From Dryococelus australis (taxonomy: Eukaryota > Arthropoda > Insecta > Phasmatodea > Phasmatidae): a stretch of 64,000 nucleotides of DNA. Positions 1-12,383 of this stretch are shown here, piece by piece. The position numbers were made by a program, and so were the translations under genes. How positions within the stretch are numbered: position 1 is the stretch's first letter; each line of letters starts with the position of its first letter. The notes beneath the pieces were generated by a model that saw only the letters and a list, made by a program, of their open reading frames with translations, was not told the origin of the DNA and made no database searches. The DNA is taken from NCBI GenBank assembly GCA_029891345.1, contig CM057009.1, forward strand, positions 93,791,416-93,855,415. The letters run 5' to 3'.

Positions 1-2990
1 TGGGCGCCTTGGGTCCAATAGTCCCAAGAGTAGTTTGTGGTCCATAACCACTGTAAAAGACCTGCCTGCCAAGTGCAGCAGAAATTTTGTCACACCAAAA
101 ATTACAGCCAAGGCTTCCTTATCGATATGAGCATAGTTATGTTCATATTTCTGCAATGTGCGTTACACAAATGCCATTGGTCGTTCTTCACCATTAGCCA
201 TAATATGTGCCAAAACTGCACCAACCCCAAACTCTGATGTATCACGTGTTAACACAAGCAGCCTTGAAGGGTCATAATATTCAAGCGCACACTCAGATTG
301 CAACAATTTCTTCGCCCTGACAAATGCTTCAGAATGCTCTTTTTTTCACTCCTATGCAGCATGCTTGACATGAAGATGATGTAATGGTTCCAGCACACTA
401 GCTTTGTCTTTCAAGTTTCATTCATAAAAATTCAGTAATTCCAACAATGCCTGCAGGTCCTTCTCATTTGAAGAACTGATACCCTGCAAATAGCACCCAC
501 CTTGTCTTCTGTGAGGTGAATTTCTTTCTCGTTTATTCTGTATCACAAAAAGTTCACTACTGTTCAAGCAAAAACTCACTTGAACTTCTTCAGTCACAAC
601 CTTGCCTTGTCGATTCTAGCAACCACCTCTGTTACCCGTGTCCAATGTTCCTCTTCATTTGGGCCTGCTATTAATACATCATCTAACAGTACCACCACTC
701 CATCTACCCCTGCTAGTAGTGTTTCTATATAAGTCTTTGAAAAACTGCTGGATCACTGCTCACTCCAAACTGCAGGCGGTTAACCTTAAAAAGGCCCTTA
801 ATGGTATGTACGGTTAACAGCTTGGCTATTGCATCATCTTCTCCAACCTGTATATAAGCATCTACCATATCCAATTTTGTGAAAAAGTTTCCTATAGCCA
901 GTGATACCAGTGCTTCATTAATGGTCGGCAAATGGTAACACTCTGTCTTGCACGTGTGTTAACTGTACCCATGTAATCTCCACATATGCGCACCGAGCCA
1001 CCAGTTTTCATGATAGGCTCAATGGATGTTGCCCATGCTGAATATGCCACTTTTTCATAGGTCCCCCGTGACACAAGTTTGTCGATTGCTGTCACTACCT
1101 TCTCTCTCACTGTGAATGGGACTGGTCTACATTTTATGAATATTGGTTTATCTCCGTGTTGGAGTATAAGAGTGATTGGTGGGCCTTTATGCTGCCCCAG
1201 ATCACTTATGAAACCCTTCACATGCTATAAGTGCCTTTATCCACTGGTTTTCACAATTATTCTCATATGTACTTGTTCCTGCAGCATTCATCTCTTTCAC
1301 TACATTATGAACTGTAAAAATACCTTCCACTAAAATCCCCAGTGCCTCAAACCAATTTCGCCCCAGTAAACTGGGCCCATTTCCAGCAGCCACTATCAAG
1401 GGAAGTGCTGCTGCATTTCCACTCACTTCCATACAAACAGCCTTAGCCCCCTGAACCTTCAACTGTTCTTGCAACCAAGTGCGCAGGGCAATGTTGCAAT
1501 TGTCTAGAGTGGTTGTGTAGGCCACAGAGACTTGTAGGTTTCCCAGCTGATAACAGTAAAACTTGCACCTGTATTTTCTTTTATGTGATGCCTCTTGCCT
1601 TCCAAACACAAATTGATAACAAAGGGTGCTTCACTTCTCAGCACCTGCAAGCTGTATAAACTGTACACTGCTAATGTTTCATCAAATTGCTCCTCTAGTG
1701 TATCTAACAGCGTACGAGTCCTACCTGTCTGTGGTTTGCTTCTATCATTACTCTGTGGCCTATTATATACGTTTTGTTGTTTATTCTTCATAAGACATGC
1801 TTTCTCTAAGTGATCCTGTTTTGAACAATACCGGCACACTGTTGCCACATGCCTACATGTTTATAAGGCATGTTTCCCAGAACACCGCCAACACAACTGC
1901 TTAAATGGGCTTTCCTGTAACTTTTGCTTTACCCGTTAAAAGTCAGTGTGTCTGTCTGAGCCTCTTCCTTCCACCACGGCATGTACTGAATGTCGGTCCT
2001 CCCCAAGAGGGCTTACCTCTGTGCCAGTACATTGTATATCTGCAACATTTCCTTCCTGCTGCCTCAGCTGCCATGGCGATGTCGACTGCATCTTTGAAGG
2101 TGATTTGGTCCTTAGCAAGCAAGGTGTGCTGCACTGCCCTGGCACATACTTTACACACCAGCCAGTCTTGCAACATCCGTTCCAAATTAGGAAAGTTAGA
2201 ATGTGTGCTCAAATGCTATACTCTACCAGATACACTGCAATACTTTCCCCACCGTGCTGATTATGTTTCAGAAACTTGTATGTTTCAACAATTTTCTCAG
2301 CATCGGCTCAAAATGTTTTGTGAGTTTTGTAAACACCTCACTTATTCATACCTTATCTGTCGACCATGGTGCCAAAAAAAAAGTAACCAAGTCATATAAT
2401 TCTGTTTAACATACTGCAAAAGTACAGCGTGTTTGGCTTCATCATTTTTTGTTTTATTAGCAATAAAATAAAATTGTATTCTTCTGCGGTAAGTCTTCCA
2501 CCTGGTACAAATTCTCAGATTACACTGCTCATAGCCATATATGCTACTTCGTAATATTAACACTGCAGTCATGAAACAACTCCACAATCCTCGTCGCCAG
2601 TTTTATGTGCTTGGTTGTTCATCTTGCTCTGATGTAATCCAATAAAGTTGCCTTTTTAACGGCTTGTCCACCATCGATGCTCGCCCAAAAAGTATACTGT
2701 CTTTGTTCCACACTTGTGGTAAACACATGCACAATCACAGTTGCCAACCATCACCTTATGCAACTGAGGTACATAACTACTACCCATTACACTACACATA
2801 TTCAATAAAAAATTTATATAAGCTTCAAGTTGGTGCCAGACACACTGTTTCTGAGCCAACAATGGTTTTGTAAAATGTAGGCAACATTGTGATCAAATTG
2901 GACATGATAGATTGACAACATTCTCTTTGTTACTGCACCTATAATAAAATGAGCATGAATGTGTGTGTGTTTAGACCTTTTGCTGTTTTC
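1..2990 (-). mobile_element. Ty3/Gypsy LTR retrotransposon fossil, cut by the window's left edge
   Basis: The minus strand reads, in element order: a probable LTR at about 2605-2990; a primer-site-like stretch at 2583-2604 (ACTGGCGACGAGGAT, a form common in insect Gypsy elements); gag at about 1850-2580; a CCHC zinc knuckle at about 1790-1850 (CRYC, then H and C); a retropepsin-like part at about 1230-1620; reverse transcriptase at about 720-1225; and the start of the RNase H connection (about 1-700), where the window ends. RT is recognised by the KLDMVDAY and NRLQFGVSSDPAVFQR-type motifs, gag by LLAKDQITFKDAVDIA. The copy is broken and looks old. Integrase and the far LTR lie outside the window. 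The order gag-PR-RT is that of Ty3/Gypsy. Confidence 0.85.
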
Positions 2991-3039
2991 AGAATTTTTT
3001 ATCAAATGTACTGCACTTTGTCAACAAATAAAATAGAAC

Positions 3040-3680
3040 TTGGAATTTTGTTATCCAAATCTGAAATTTTTACCACACTTAGCAGACTTCTATGAATCTC
3101 TCAACTTTCTAAATTTGTTACTACCAGTGCAACAAAATTTTTTTCAGTCGTATGGTGCAGTTCAAGCTTTCTTGGATAAGATATCCCTATGGCAATGGTG
3201 CCTTCAGATTCCAAAACCTAATTACTCTTCCTTCCCATGGCTCAATGACCACCTTGATGATATAAATTCCCAATTAAAAGTGAAGAATGGATTTCAGCAC
3301 ATCATGTAGCCCTTAAGGGTGAACTTGGAAAGTTTTTTTCTGATATATTTCTCCAGAGATCTCACAATTTAAGTTTGTGAAGAAGCCATTCAAAATTAAA
3401 GTGGACATACTTCCAGATTAATTTTTCTAGAGTCGGTTATTGACTTTAATGTTATTCCCAAACAAGAGCAGAATTTTCAAATATGAATGTTGAAGTCTTC
3501 TGGTTGAGCTGTCTTCCTATCTTTTCAGCAAGTGAGTCTTCGTATCTTTCCAGCAAGTGACTATAGAAGTTGCAGAGGTGTCAGTGCAGTTTTCCTCTAT
3601 GTACCTCTGTGAATCTGGGTTTTCTACACCCTCTTATGTCAAACAAAAATACTTAGCACTGTTGGATGTAGAGTAATTTG
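3040..3680 (+). pseudogene. hAT-superfamily transposase remnant (ZBED5/SCAND3-like C-terminal part)
   Basis: An 89-residue open stretch (3040-3309) matches the familiar C-terminal region of domesticated and free hAT transposases: LADFYESLNFLNLLL, then QAFLDKISLWQWCLQ, then a FPWLN motif where the family usually has FPTL. About 270 bases further on, near 3590-3655, the same strand reads YLCESGFST followed by VKQKYLA, the hAT dimerisation signature (YLCE.GFS...). Stops and frame changes separate the two pieces, so this is a dead copy. Neither the BED zinc finger nor terminal inverted repeats were found. It lies in host intron or intergenic DNA beside an LTR fossil. Confidence 0.7.
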
Positions 3681-4377
3681 TGATATGCATTGGGTAAAGT
3701 AAATAAAAATGTTTGTGTGAACACACTCACAATTTTAAAGCAAATATTTGATTCCTTGTGAATAAATATTGAAGCATTTACTTGCCTGAATACTGACTCT
3801 GTTTCCGGGCACCTCAGATGTCACTTGTAATATGTGTGGATAAATTTGAGTAACTTCTCCAAGCTGGTGTTAATAATCAGATTTCTGAGAATCTATAAAA
3901 GGGATGCTCACTTTATGTTAGTATTATGCATAATGGCTACATGTGTGCAAGTTCATAATGTAAAAGTTTATTTTGAAAGAAGACAGATAAATATTCATAA
4001 AAACTTTTGCAATTCAATAATTATAGCATTGATGTTTTCAAACAAGAGTTTTTCCAGAAAGAAATTAAACATGTGGAGGCGCTCTTTCCCCACAATAAAA
4101 GCTGGAACTATTTTTAAGGTTTGCTGGTGATTCAGGTTTACAAAAAGGAGTTGTTAAAGATCTTGGTGTCTGCCATGCAACTGTGTGAAAAACAGTTAAT
4201 TATGCGATGAACAAAAAAATACTTTGAGAGAGGTAAGTGAAGCAACATTGTTATGGAAACCTCACTTTCAGATGCCTGTACTCATGAAAGCTCTATACTG
4301 TACACACTTTGAAATTCATTAGCCCTCCCTAGTTGGTGCTGAATATGTAAATCGTATTGGTTGCACAAGCATAAAAA
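3681..4377. other. AT-rich DNA without recognised genes
   Basis: Only short accidental ORFs are present, for example one of 98 codons at 3834-4130 that is rich in Ile, Asn and Lys as AT-rich DNA predicts. No splice-bounded exon or repeat copy was recognised. Confidence 0.5.
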
Positions 4378-5374
4378 TGTTATCAGCATCAAGTACTAGT
4401 GAATGTTGAGGCATTCAAGTTGTAGTTGAAATCCGAGGGTGTCAAGCCATGATTCTGCACATGGCCCTGGTGAGCAGAAACTCTTACGATGGTCATTACA
4501 TTGTCATATGACTATTTAAATTTATGCTTAATAACTTATAAAACTCTTCTGTTCTACAGCTGGCCTCGGGAAATGAAAAACAAAAGTACAAGGGTAGGGT
4601 TAACACTTAAGCATAAGAATTAAGGGTGTCCATGGGCACATTAAATCTAGAGCCATCCAGCATTTACTACTCACAAAAAGCACAATAAATCGCACAAGGT
4701 GTTACATACATATACTATGATAAAGAATAACAGTAACAAAGCCCTGAGGCACCAACTGTATTACTTATACCTCATCTGATCTAGCTCAACGAGAACACAA
4801 TAGTTACATAGTCAAAGGCCATATGACAACATAATTATTTACGTGCTTTCCATTCAATGGAAGGGCCTTGCTGGCTATCTATGGGGGTAACGAAAAAAGT
4901 TTTGAAAATAAATTACACAAACAGAATTACCCGATCAGTGAAAGCAAATCTCACTGCATGCACCTGTGCAGCTTGAGCTCAGAAATGAGACTGCCCAATG
5001 ACCATCGAAAGCAGGGTCAAATCCCGTATGCCAGAAGTCGTGGCCTTATAATCAAGCATGTGTATAAAGGATGAAGTATGATAGAAATGGAAGGAAACAA
5101 TATTAACATTAAATTGACAAAAATGTTCACAGGAGTGCATGAGCAAATAAAATACATAGAAACACATACAACGTAACATAAAACCCTTTCACACTTCGGC
5201 CCTCTAAATCTAACCACGGTGCCCCAATGGCAACATGCTGATGCATTAAACACATGCATCACATGCAATAACTTCATATACATCACACACAATGACCATG
5301 CTGCTGGTCGTGCATCTCGTGCATGCATGACCTATGACAGGCTTTCGCTGGCCGAGTAACAAAATTGGATGACA
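4378..5374 (-). repeat. Left (3') LTR of the 4.4-10.7 kb Gypsy fossil
   Basis: It begins TGTTAT and ends GACA on the + strand, and is followed by a polypurine tract read on the minus strand. It aligns along its length with 9803-10723, for example at the shared GATAAAGAATAACA and TCAAAGGCCATA segments. Confidence 0.75.
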
Positions 5375-8300
5375 AATGCTCCCCCCCCCCCCAAGCCCAT
5401 CATGGACATGAACGCACGAGACCAAAACACGCGTGTCTTGTCATACAGGGGCTTTCTGCTTGTCTGTAACATGAAAGCTATAGAGGAGGGGGCATGGGTC
5501 GCAACAGGTGTGCACTTGCCTGCTGCGGTAATTATGTGTAGGTTGTAGCACCTTGACGTTGTGATCTCCATGGTATGGGATGCCATCTCTGCATTGCATG
5601 TATGTGTGTCTATGGGCCGTTAAGCCTATGCTGGAGTAGGGTTAGACTCATGTCATACATCTATAACCCTGGTTCCCCCTCGCCACTCGTCCTATCACTC
5701 TCTAAACCATTCTGATCTAGGCATCCTGCAGCTCGCTCTTCCTGACAGGGTGTGGTTCGTCTCCTGACTCATCTACCACATAGTGAAAATGGAGTTACTC
5801 AATTAAATGTCCATTGGTCAATGTCCTGTGGTGTTTCTGGGTGTGGCAGTGGTTGCTCATTACTGGCCGTTGAGTCCCCTGAAGGAAAGCCTATGAAGCT
5901 GGTAGGTGTGTTCAGCCAACAGTTTGTGACACACGGAGTCCCAGAGTGGGTGAGTGGGCGAACTTGGTGTCTTTCGTGTAGAACTCTCAGGTGGAAATTT
6001 TTCAAAGCTCGTGTACATAACAGATGTATTAACCATGTTTTTCCGTGGGTTGTAAATACGACATCCAAGTTCATATCACCCCCCTGGTCATACAGCTAGG
6101 TGGAGACATCTGTGTCCAGTTGCCGTGCATAAGTCATCTCGGTGGATATTTTATAATTTGCAATGGCCAAGTCATGCGAGGTAGGATGATGTATCTGTGT
6201 GGTCTATTATAATCCTGGGTCCTGTCCAGCATGGTACAAATCCTGTGCAATATCTGTTCTGCTGATAGGGGGTGTGCAAGTGCATAAGCAAGTTGCCCTG
6301 GTTGTAACATGGAAGGGAGCAGGAAGTGGTGCGTATGTGAGCCTCTGTGTATGTTGTCGGACGTTCATGTGCCACATCCCTTTCATGTTCTAACTTCTCC
6401 CCTTTCTGTAGGGCATTTTTCTCTGTGTCCTCCTGGGCCTGCATTCCTAGTTGACCTGGCCTCAACAGGTCTGGTCCTTGCAACAATTATGCAGGTGATA
6501 TTCCAGTTACGGCATTGGCACACTTTCGCAAACCGAATTATGACCATGACAGATGTATGTCCCATTTCGTATGGTCTTTCTCAATACGTTCTATCAAATG
6601 GGGCTTCACCTCCTGATTCTGGGACTAATTTAGGCTGCTCTACGAGTAGTAGACAGGGGTGGTATGGTTTTTCATGTCCATTGGGTGCAGTTGGCTTGCT
6701 ATCTCCTACCCACGAACTGTGTACCATTTTCTATAAGGAGTACCTGGAGGTAATCCCACAGGAGAAAGAACTACAATTCTAACAGCTGTGTGATTTTACT
6801 GGATTGTGTGTTACCAATGGGATATGCCACCACCCAACAATTGAAAAGGTTGGTCACAAAGATGATGAACTATCTACCCTGGGCAGTCTTCATTTAGGAG
6901 CCCATAATATTCAGGGTGACTGTATCAAACTACCTTATGGGATTTCTGGAATGCTGCTGTTCTATGCTGTCATGGTGGCGGGTCTTGTTTGTCTGGTTCC
7001 ATGTGCACACTTATTTTTGGGTCTCCTTGTTAATACCCAGCCAGTGAAAGTGTTTGCCCATGGTCCACTTCATCTCGTCAGCGCCTGGATGGCCTGCCGA
7101 GGTGTCGTATTGGTGCAGTTTGTGCACAGCTGTGTGGGCCTGCTATAGAGTGAACAATCTCCAGAGTGCAGTGGCATGGCATTGGAGGATGCCATCAACC
7201 AGCCAGTAATGTTCTAGCTGTTCGGTTGTACGTACTGACCACTTACAATACACTAATTTGTCCATCTCCTGCACCTTGAGTGCTTCTTGCCACACCTTGT
7301 TAAATGCATCACCAGGGTCAACTTCTGCAGGCTGGCTTGGGGGTTGATTCATGTGGTCCTAGTGGTAGGGTGACAAAGTTCAGGGCCAGGAGTGTGAGTG
7401 CCCAATGGGTGAATTCCAGCTGCTGCCCCTGTGTTTTATCCAGTCAGAGAAAACACTGGTTGTATTTACACACTGTGATTTTGCTGTCCTCCAGATTGTG
7501 GCGGAAGTGCTTCAGCACCCACACAACCGCGAGGCACTCATGCTAATTCATATCATAGTTCCTCTCAGCCTTCCAGAAATTTGTGCTTGTATATTTAATA
7601 ACGAGGGATTCACCTTGGTCACTCATACAATGCAGCACCCAGGCCCTTGTGGTTTGCTTCCATCTGCATGTAGAAGTGGCAGAAGTAGTTGGGTGGACAA
7701 GTAGTTGTCATTCACAGAACATGTGCTACAGCTTGTCTAAGATGTGCTCTGTGTTCAACTAGCAGTACTGATACTTCAGCAAAAATAGGTCAGTGAGGGG
7801 TGCCGCAGTGGTGGTAAAATCTGGGATGTAGTTTCGTAACAAATTTACCTGTCGTCCGAACCGCTGCAGTTGTTTATGTATTTGGGTTGGGGATTTATTG
7901 TCGATTAGCAGCAACTGCTCTGGTAATTGGCTGTTTATTTGCATGTTCACATGTGCCCCAGGTACAGGAGTTTGGTAAGGCCAATGTGGCATTTGTGGGG
8001 GGCGCACGTGAAGCTGTAAATCGTGAGTCTGAATTACCAGTATGAGATGGTGGACTTGCTCCTCCCATGACTGTGACCATACCTCATTAAGATATGCCAT
8101 GATTAAAATGTAGATGTAACCTTCCAGCACCTGCAGCATGGGTGATGGGAAGGTCATGCAAAGCATCCTGTAGGTCAAAAGCCACAGAATGAAACTAGAA
8201 ACACTCCCAATCCGGCATGGTGAACATGGCCTTGGCTCTGTCATGTAATCTCGTGGGAATTTGCTACTAGCCTTATTTCATGTCTAGTATGGAAAAAGAT

Positions 8301-9802
8301 CAGCCTGTCTCAGCCCTGTATCAGTGGTGGGTGCAAATTTAAAGTCAGCTTGTTTACAAACTTGAAGTTAACACAAACCTGAGTGTACCGTCCGTATCCA
8401 CCATAGCCACTTGGCAATTGTAGGGGCTCTCACTATGCATCAATCACTCCCTCCTGTAGGATGTCCATGATTAGGTCCAGGATTGCCTGCCATGTTGGGC
8501 CATCATAAGTGATGGGCCTCACAAAAACCAGAGCATCTGTGATGGTCAGGATCTTGTGCTGAATGATCTGGTGATAAAGCGTAACATGTCCAATACAGCA
8601 AAAACAGCATGATGACGATTTAACACAATCTCAAACAATGATACATGATTGGGTGAAACCCAGTGACTTCACTTGTTCAGCAACACAAGCCCCTGAAGGA
8701 GTTTAGGGAGGGGGTTTGTGATGCAATATGCAGTATGTCGGCTGGCAGTGCCAACATAGAGTCAATCCTTTCTTACCTCGATGTTGGCATCTTGTTCATG
8801 TAGCAAAGTCTAATCCAGGATGTCTTCATCCCACAGCCCCTCCACCACAAGGGCAGTGGTGGTGGTTAGGTATCATATCTGGATGGTGATGGGGTATGAC
8901 CCCATGTCTACATCTGCAGACCCCTGTGGTGAGTCGGAGCAGCCCTGGCTGTGGTGCCAACTGGTGGGCTGGCACTAGGTGGGTGACGATGAATTTGTGC
9001 ATCACCGTTGTGTTAACCAGGGCCGACCTCTGCTGCCTGTTGATGTCCACCAGGATGCGTAGGAGATGCGTATTGCTCACCAAAATGTGTCCCAGGAGAA
9101 TGTGCCATCGTGGAACTGACCCACCACGCGACTCGACCATTCTACTGTCGGGATGGCGTGTCTGGTTATCTTCCCCTTGCACTGTCTTAAATACTCTCCC
9201 AACGCTTCCCACAGGCAGCCTGCGAAGGTTGGCAATGGGAAACCTGACACATGGCTTCTGTGTGCATACTGTATGAGTGACAAGTCCAGTTTCATCACTG
9301 CTCCGTCCAAACTTGTACATGGAGTGAAACATGCCTTGCATGCAAAAAACTCTTGCATAAAGGATAGGCACTTAATTTGATCAGCACATTTTCGGTGTTT
9401 ATGATGGTGGCACATGACACAAAAAACCATCTTGCCGACCAAGCTGATGCACACTTGCATGGTGCACTGTTCCTACGGTTTGGTGTTCGGGCGAAAGTCC
9501 TGTGTGCTAGCCCTGTTATTCTCTGTGCACATGCAAACTTTTCTGTCCATGCATACTGTGTAGTCCACTGGAATCTGGCGGTGGTGCACACATGGGCCGA
9601 TTCTCATTTCTATGCCCATACTGCAAGTTTCCAGGAATCAACCAGGCAAGGAGATGTTACAAGCACTGTTACACTGCTATGCATCTTTAATATCACTGCG
9701 CAGGGTGAGAAAAAATTTGCATTACACTGTCCACTGTACTTCCATTTATTCTTGAGATGTTGGTCATAGTTGACGTAAGCCACACATTGCCAGGTATCAC
9801 AT

Positions 9803-10723
9803 TGTTATGGGCATCAAGTAGTAGCAAGTTTTCAGGTGTTAAGTTTTAGTTGAAAACGCAAGGTGCCAGGCAGTGATTCTGTGCACTTGCCACGCGGCAA
9901 GCAAAAACTCTTACTAGAGTCACAACGTCACCATGTGGCTGTTTAAATTGATGCCAAGTAACTTAAACTTTTCTGTTACACTGTTTTTTTATGCCGCAAA
10001 ACACGCCAAACACAATTACTAGTGTGCAAGAATTGCTCACAAAAAGCACAAACCATGTAGGTATCATGATAAAGAATAACATTACGAAAGTGCTGAAGTG
10101 AAAACCAAATTACTTGAGGCCTCATCTGAGCCAGCTGAAAGTGAACACAAATGTAACTGTCAAAGGCCATAAGACAATATAATTATTCATGGGCCCTTTG
10201 TTTGATGGAAGGGCCCATCTGCCCAGGGGTAACAAAAAAAGGTTTGAAAATAAATTACACAAAAAGAAATACCAGATCAGTGAAAGCAAAGTTGAAGCCC
10301 CTGCAAACCTCACTGCATGTATCCGTCCAGCTAGAGCGCAAAAATGAGACTGTCCAGAGGCAGCCAAAAGCAGGGTCACATCCACTGCACTGGAAGTTGT
10401 GGCCATGTAGTCAAGCGTGGATATGAGGGATGAAGTGTGAATGAAATGGAACGAAACACTAAGTTTACAAAGATGTGCACAGAAGTGCATGAGCAGAACG
10501 AATACATATAAATGCTTAGAAATTAACTTAAAGCCCTTTTACACTTCACACGTTAGCCCGCTATGTTTAACAGTAGTGCATAACATGCTGGTGCATTAAA
10601 CACATGCACCACATGCAATAACTGAACTTGCATCACACACAATGATCACATTGCTGGTCTTGCACCTTGTATGTGCATGGCCCTAATGAGCTTTCACCAT
10701 CCAAGGTAAGAGGTCAGATGACA
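9803..10723 (-). repeat. Right (5') LTR of the 4.4-10.7 kb Gypsy fossil
   Basis: Direct repeat of 4378-5374 in the same orientation, slightly shorter because of small length differences. The divergence between the pair is visible throughout and points to an old insertion. Confidence 0.75.
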
Positions 10724-12106
10724 TGCAGGTGACATGAGATGGCAATGCAAATTTTAGTTGTAAGTGTAGAATGGCCTCATAAGTGAAAGCCAGGATATGG
10801 AGGCAAAGTTCATTCAGAAATGCTACTTAGTGGATTGTTGATACTGGCTGTTTACTTGGGGATTAATGTAATGGTGTTTCACCATGACTTATTACACCTG
10901 GCAAGCCTACTCACAATGAACATCAGTAAATTTTTAACCTAATTCACCCAAGGGGAAAGTGTGGTCATAAAAATAGTTTTTTGGACAGTGGAAAAAAAGA
11001 TCCCCAATTCTAAATAACTATATGCCAAAATTAATTGTTTATTGTTATGTATTACACATTGTAGTGGAACTTTTAAATTATGTATTTTACTTTTGAATAG
11101 CCCAAAGATGGCGAAGAATATTCAGATGAGCCCATCATCATGAGAATACAGCAACAAATTACAAGGTGAACAAAAGCATAAAAAAATTCTAGAAAGTGTA
11201 AATGTGTAATTGTAAAGAAACTATCAGACTATGTGTATTTAAAATATTGATATTGTTATAGTAGACTGTTAACTGAAAGTTAATTTTATAGCAAAAATTA
11301 CGTGTATTCTGTTTTTATACAAAGTAAAGTCCTACTTATATCCTGTACTGATTTGATAAGTTTATTTAATTAAGTACAAAATGTAACATAAAAATTATCT
11401 AAATAAATGCAAAAAATAATAGATAGTATTAGTTGTAAAAAAATTTCACTGACACACACAAGCTCTCTGGTGCTGACACACATATGCACACAATCACGAT
11501 TGGTACCCACATCAGATAGACACGCATGTTATGTTTTGTTATTTTTTTATTTATACTTAATAATATTTATTATCTTTATCATTTATTTGTAACTATTTCT
11601 TACAGTTGTGTTATATTTATTTTGTATGGAAGGTAATACATAACAAGGGTGAACAAACAAAATAATTAATTTTATTTTTTTTATAATTACACTATAACCA
11701 GCATCTTCTGGCAGTGTTTGAATAGATTGATAACTGAACATTTTGATAGCTTCATCTCGTGTAAATTGTAGCTGTTTTAAAAGAACAGTAACTGGAAATG
11801 TGAAGTAGACAAATCATTAGTTTCATCATCTTCATACTGTAGTGCTTTTTTGGCATTTTCCCTGTTTTTTTTCAGATTGTTTGTGCTTCATCAGTAACAA
11901 TAATATCTGAGGTATTCATTTTAGAGACAATTTTATTTGTTCATGCTGCAGAACTTCCAGGACTTAGCAGAACACAATAATCTGTGATAATGACTATTTC
12001 TATTATATCCCTTACCCAATGTTTTAATTTTAGTGGTTTCTTGAATGTTGCATTATGTCACTTTCTTTTTCTTCCCGTCTTCACGTAATTCAACATTTCG
12101 TAGATA
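10724..12106. other. AT-rich DNA, nothing recognised
   Basis: No exon, element or RNA gene was recognised. There is a short CA-rich, microsatellite-like patch near 11450-11500. The remainder is AT-rich with many stops in all frames. Confidence 0.5.
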
Positions 12107-12118
12107 ACTAGAACTCGA

Positions 12119-12371
12119 GTGAGTTAAGAGATTATGGCGGCTCTTAACATTGAAGTCTTGGGAGCTGATGAGGGTGAAACAAGGTGAGTATAGAGCAGTG
12201 CTGGAATGAAAGAGGAGGGGGAATGGGAGATCCCAGAGAAAACCCGCTGATTAGTGGCATCGTCTGGCATGATACCCACATGAGAAAATCCTGGAGCAAC
12301 CCCGTTGGAAGTCAAACCCGATTCGCCTTGGTGGGAGGCAAGTAGTTGAACTACTACTCTACCATGGTCCC
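12119..12371 (-). repeat. tRNA-derived SINE (copy 1)
   Basis: On the minus strand this reads a tRNA-like head (TGGTAGAGTAGTAG as box A region, GGGTTTGACTTCC as box B region) followed by a body containing GGGATCTCCCATTCC and GTTAAGAGC. The same body occurs at 22077-22321 and 61002-61193. It is flanked by a direct repeat ACTAGAACTYGA (12107-12118 and 12372-12383), the target-site duplication expected from LINE-mediated insertion. It is a SINE rather than a tRNA gene because no full cloverleaf forms and a long unrelated tail follows. Internal Pol III promoter boxes are the expected source of its transcription. Which LINE moved it is not visible here. Confidence 0.85.
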
Positions 12372-12383
12372 ACTAGAACTTGA

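Larger units (their letters stand above)
4378..10723 (-). mobile_element. Ty3/Gypsy LTR retrotransposon fossil with both LTRs
   Basis: Two direct repeats of nearly 1 kb (4378-5374 and 9803-10723) flank a minus-strand interior. Parts in element order: gag/knuckle region at about 9080-9460 with CVMC followed by H and C residues; RT at about 7900-8580, including a palm-start region and an LQRF...NLLRNYIPDF motif that marks the RT/RNase H side; the integrase zinc-binding side near 7150-7350; and an integrase C-terminal module (GFVPCWTGP) at about 6170-6260. A C-rich run at 5381-5392 is the polypurine tract on the minus strand, directly next to the left LTR. The LTRs differ at roughly a fifth of positions by eye, so the insertion is old. 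The copy is clearly broken. No convincing target-site duplication was seen. Confidence 0.85.

Noticed and set aside
8896-9769. + strand ORFs of 126-130 codons
   Set aside because: They run opposite to the gag region of the Gypsy fossil at 4378-10723 and resemble no protein.
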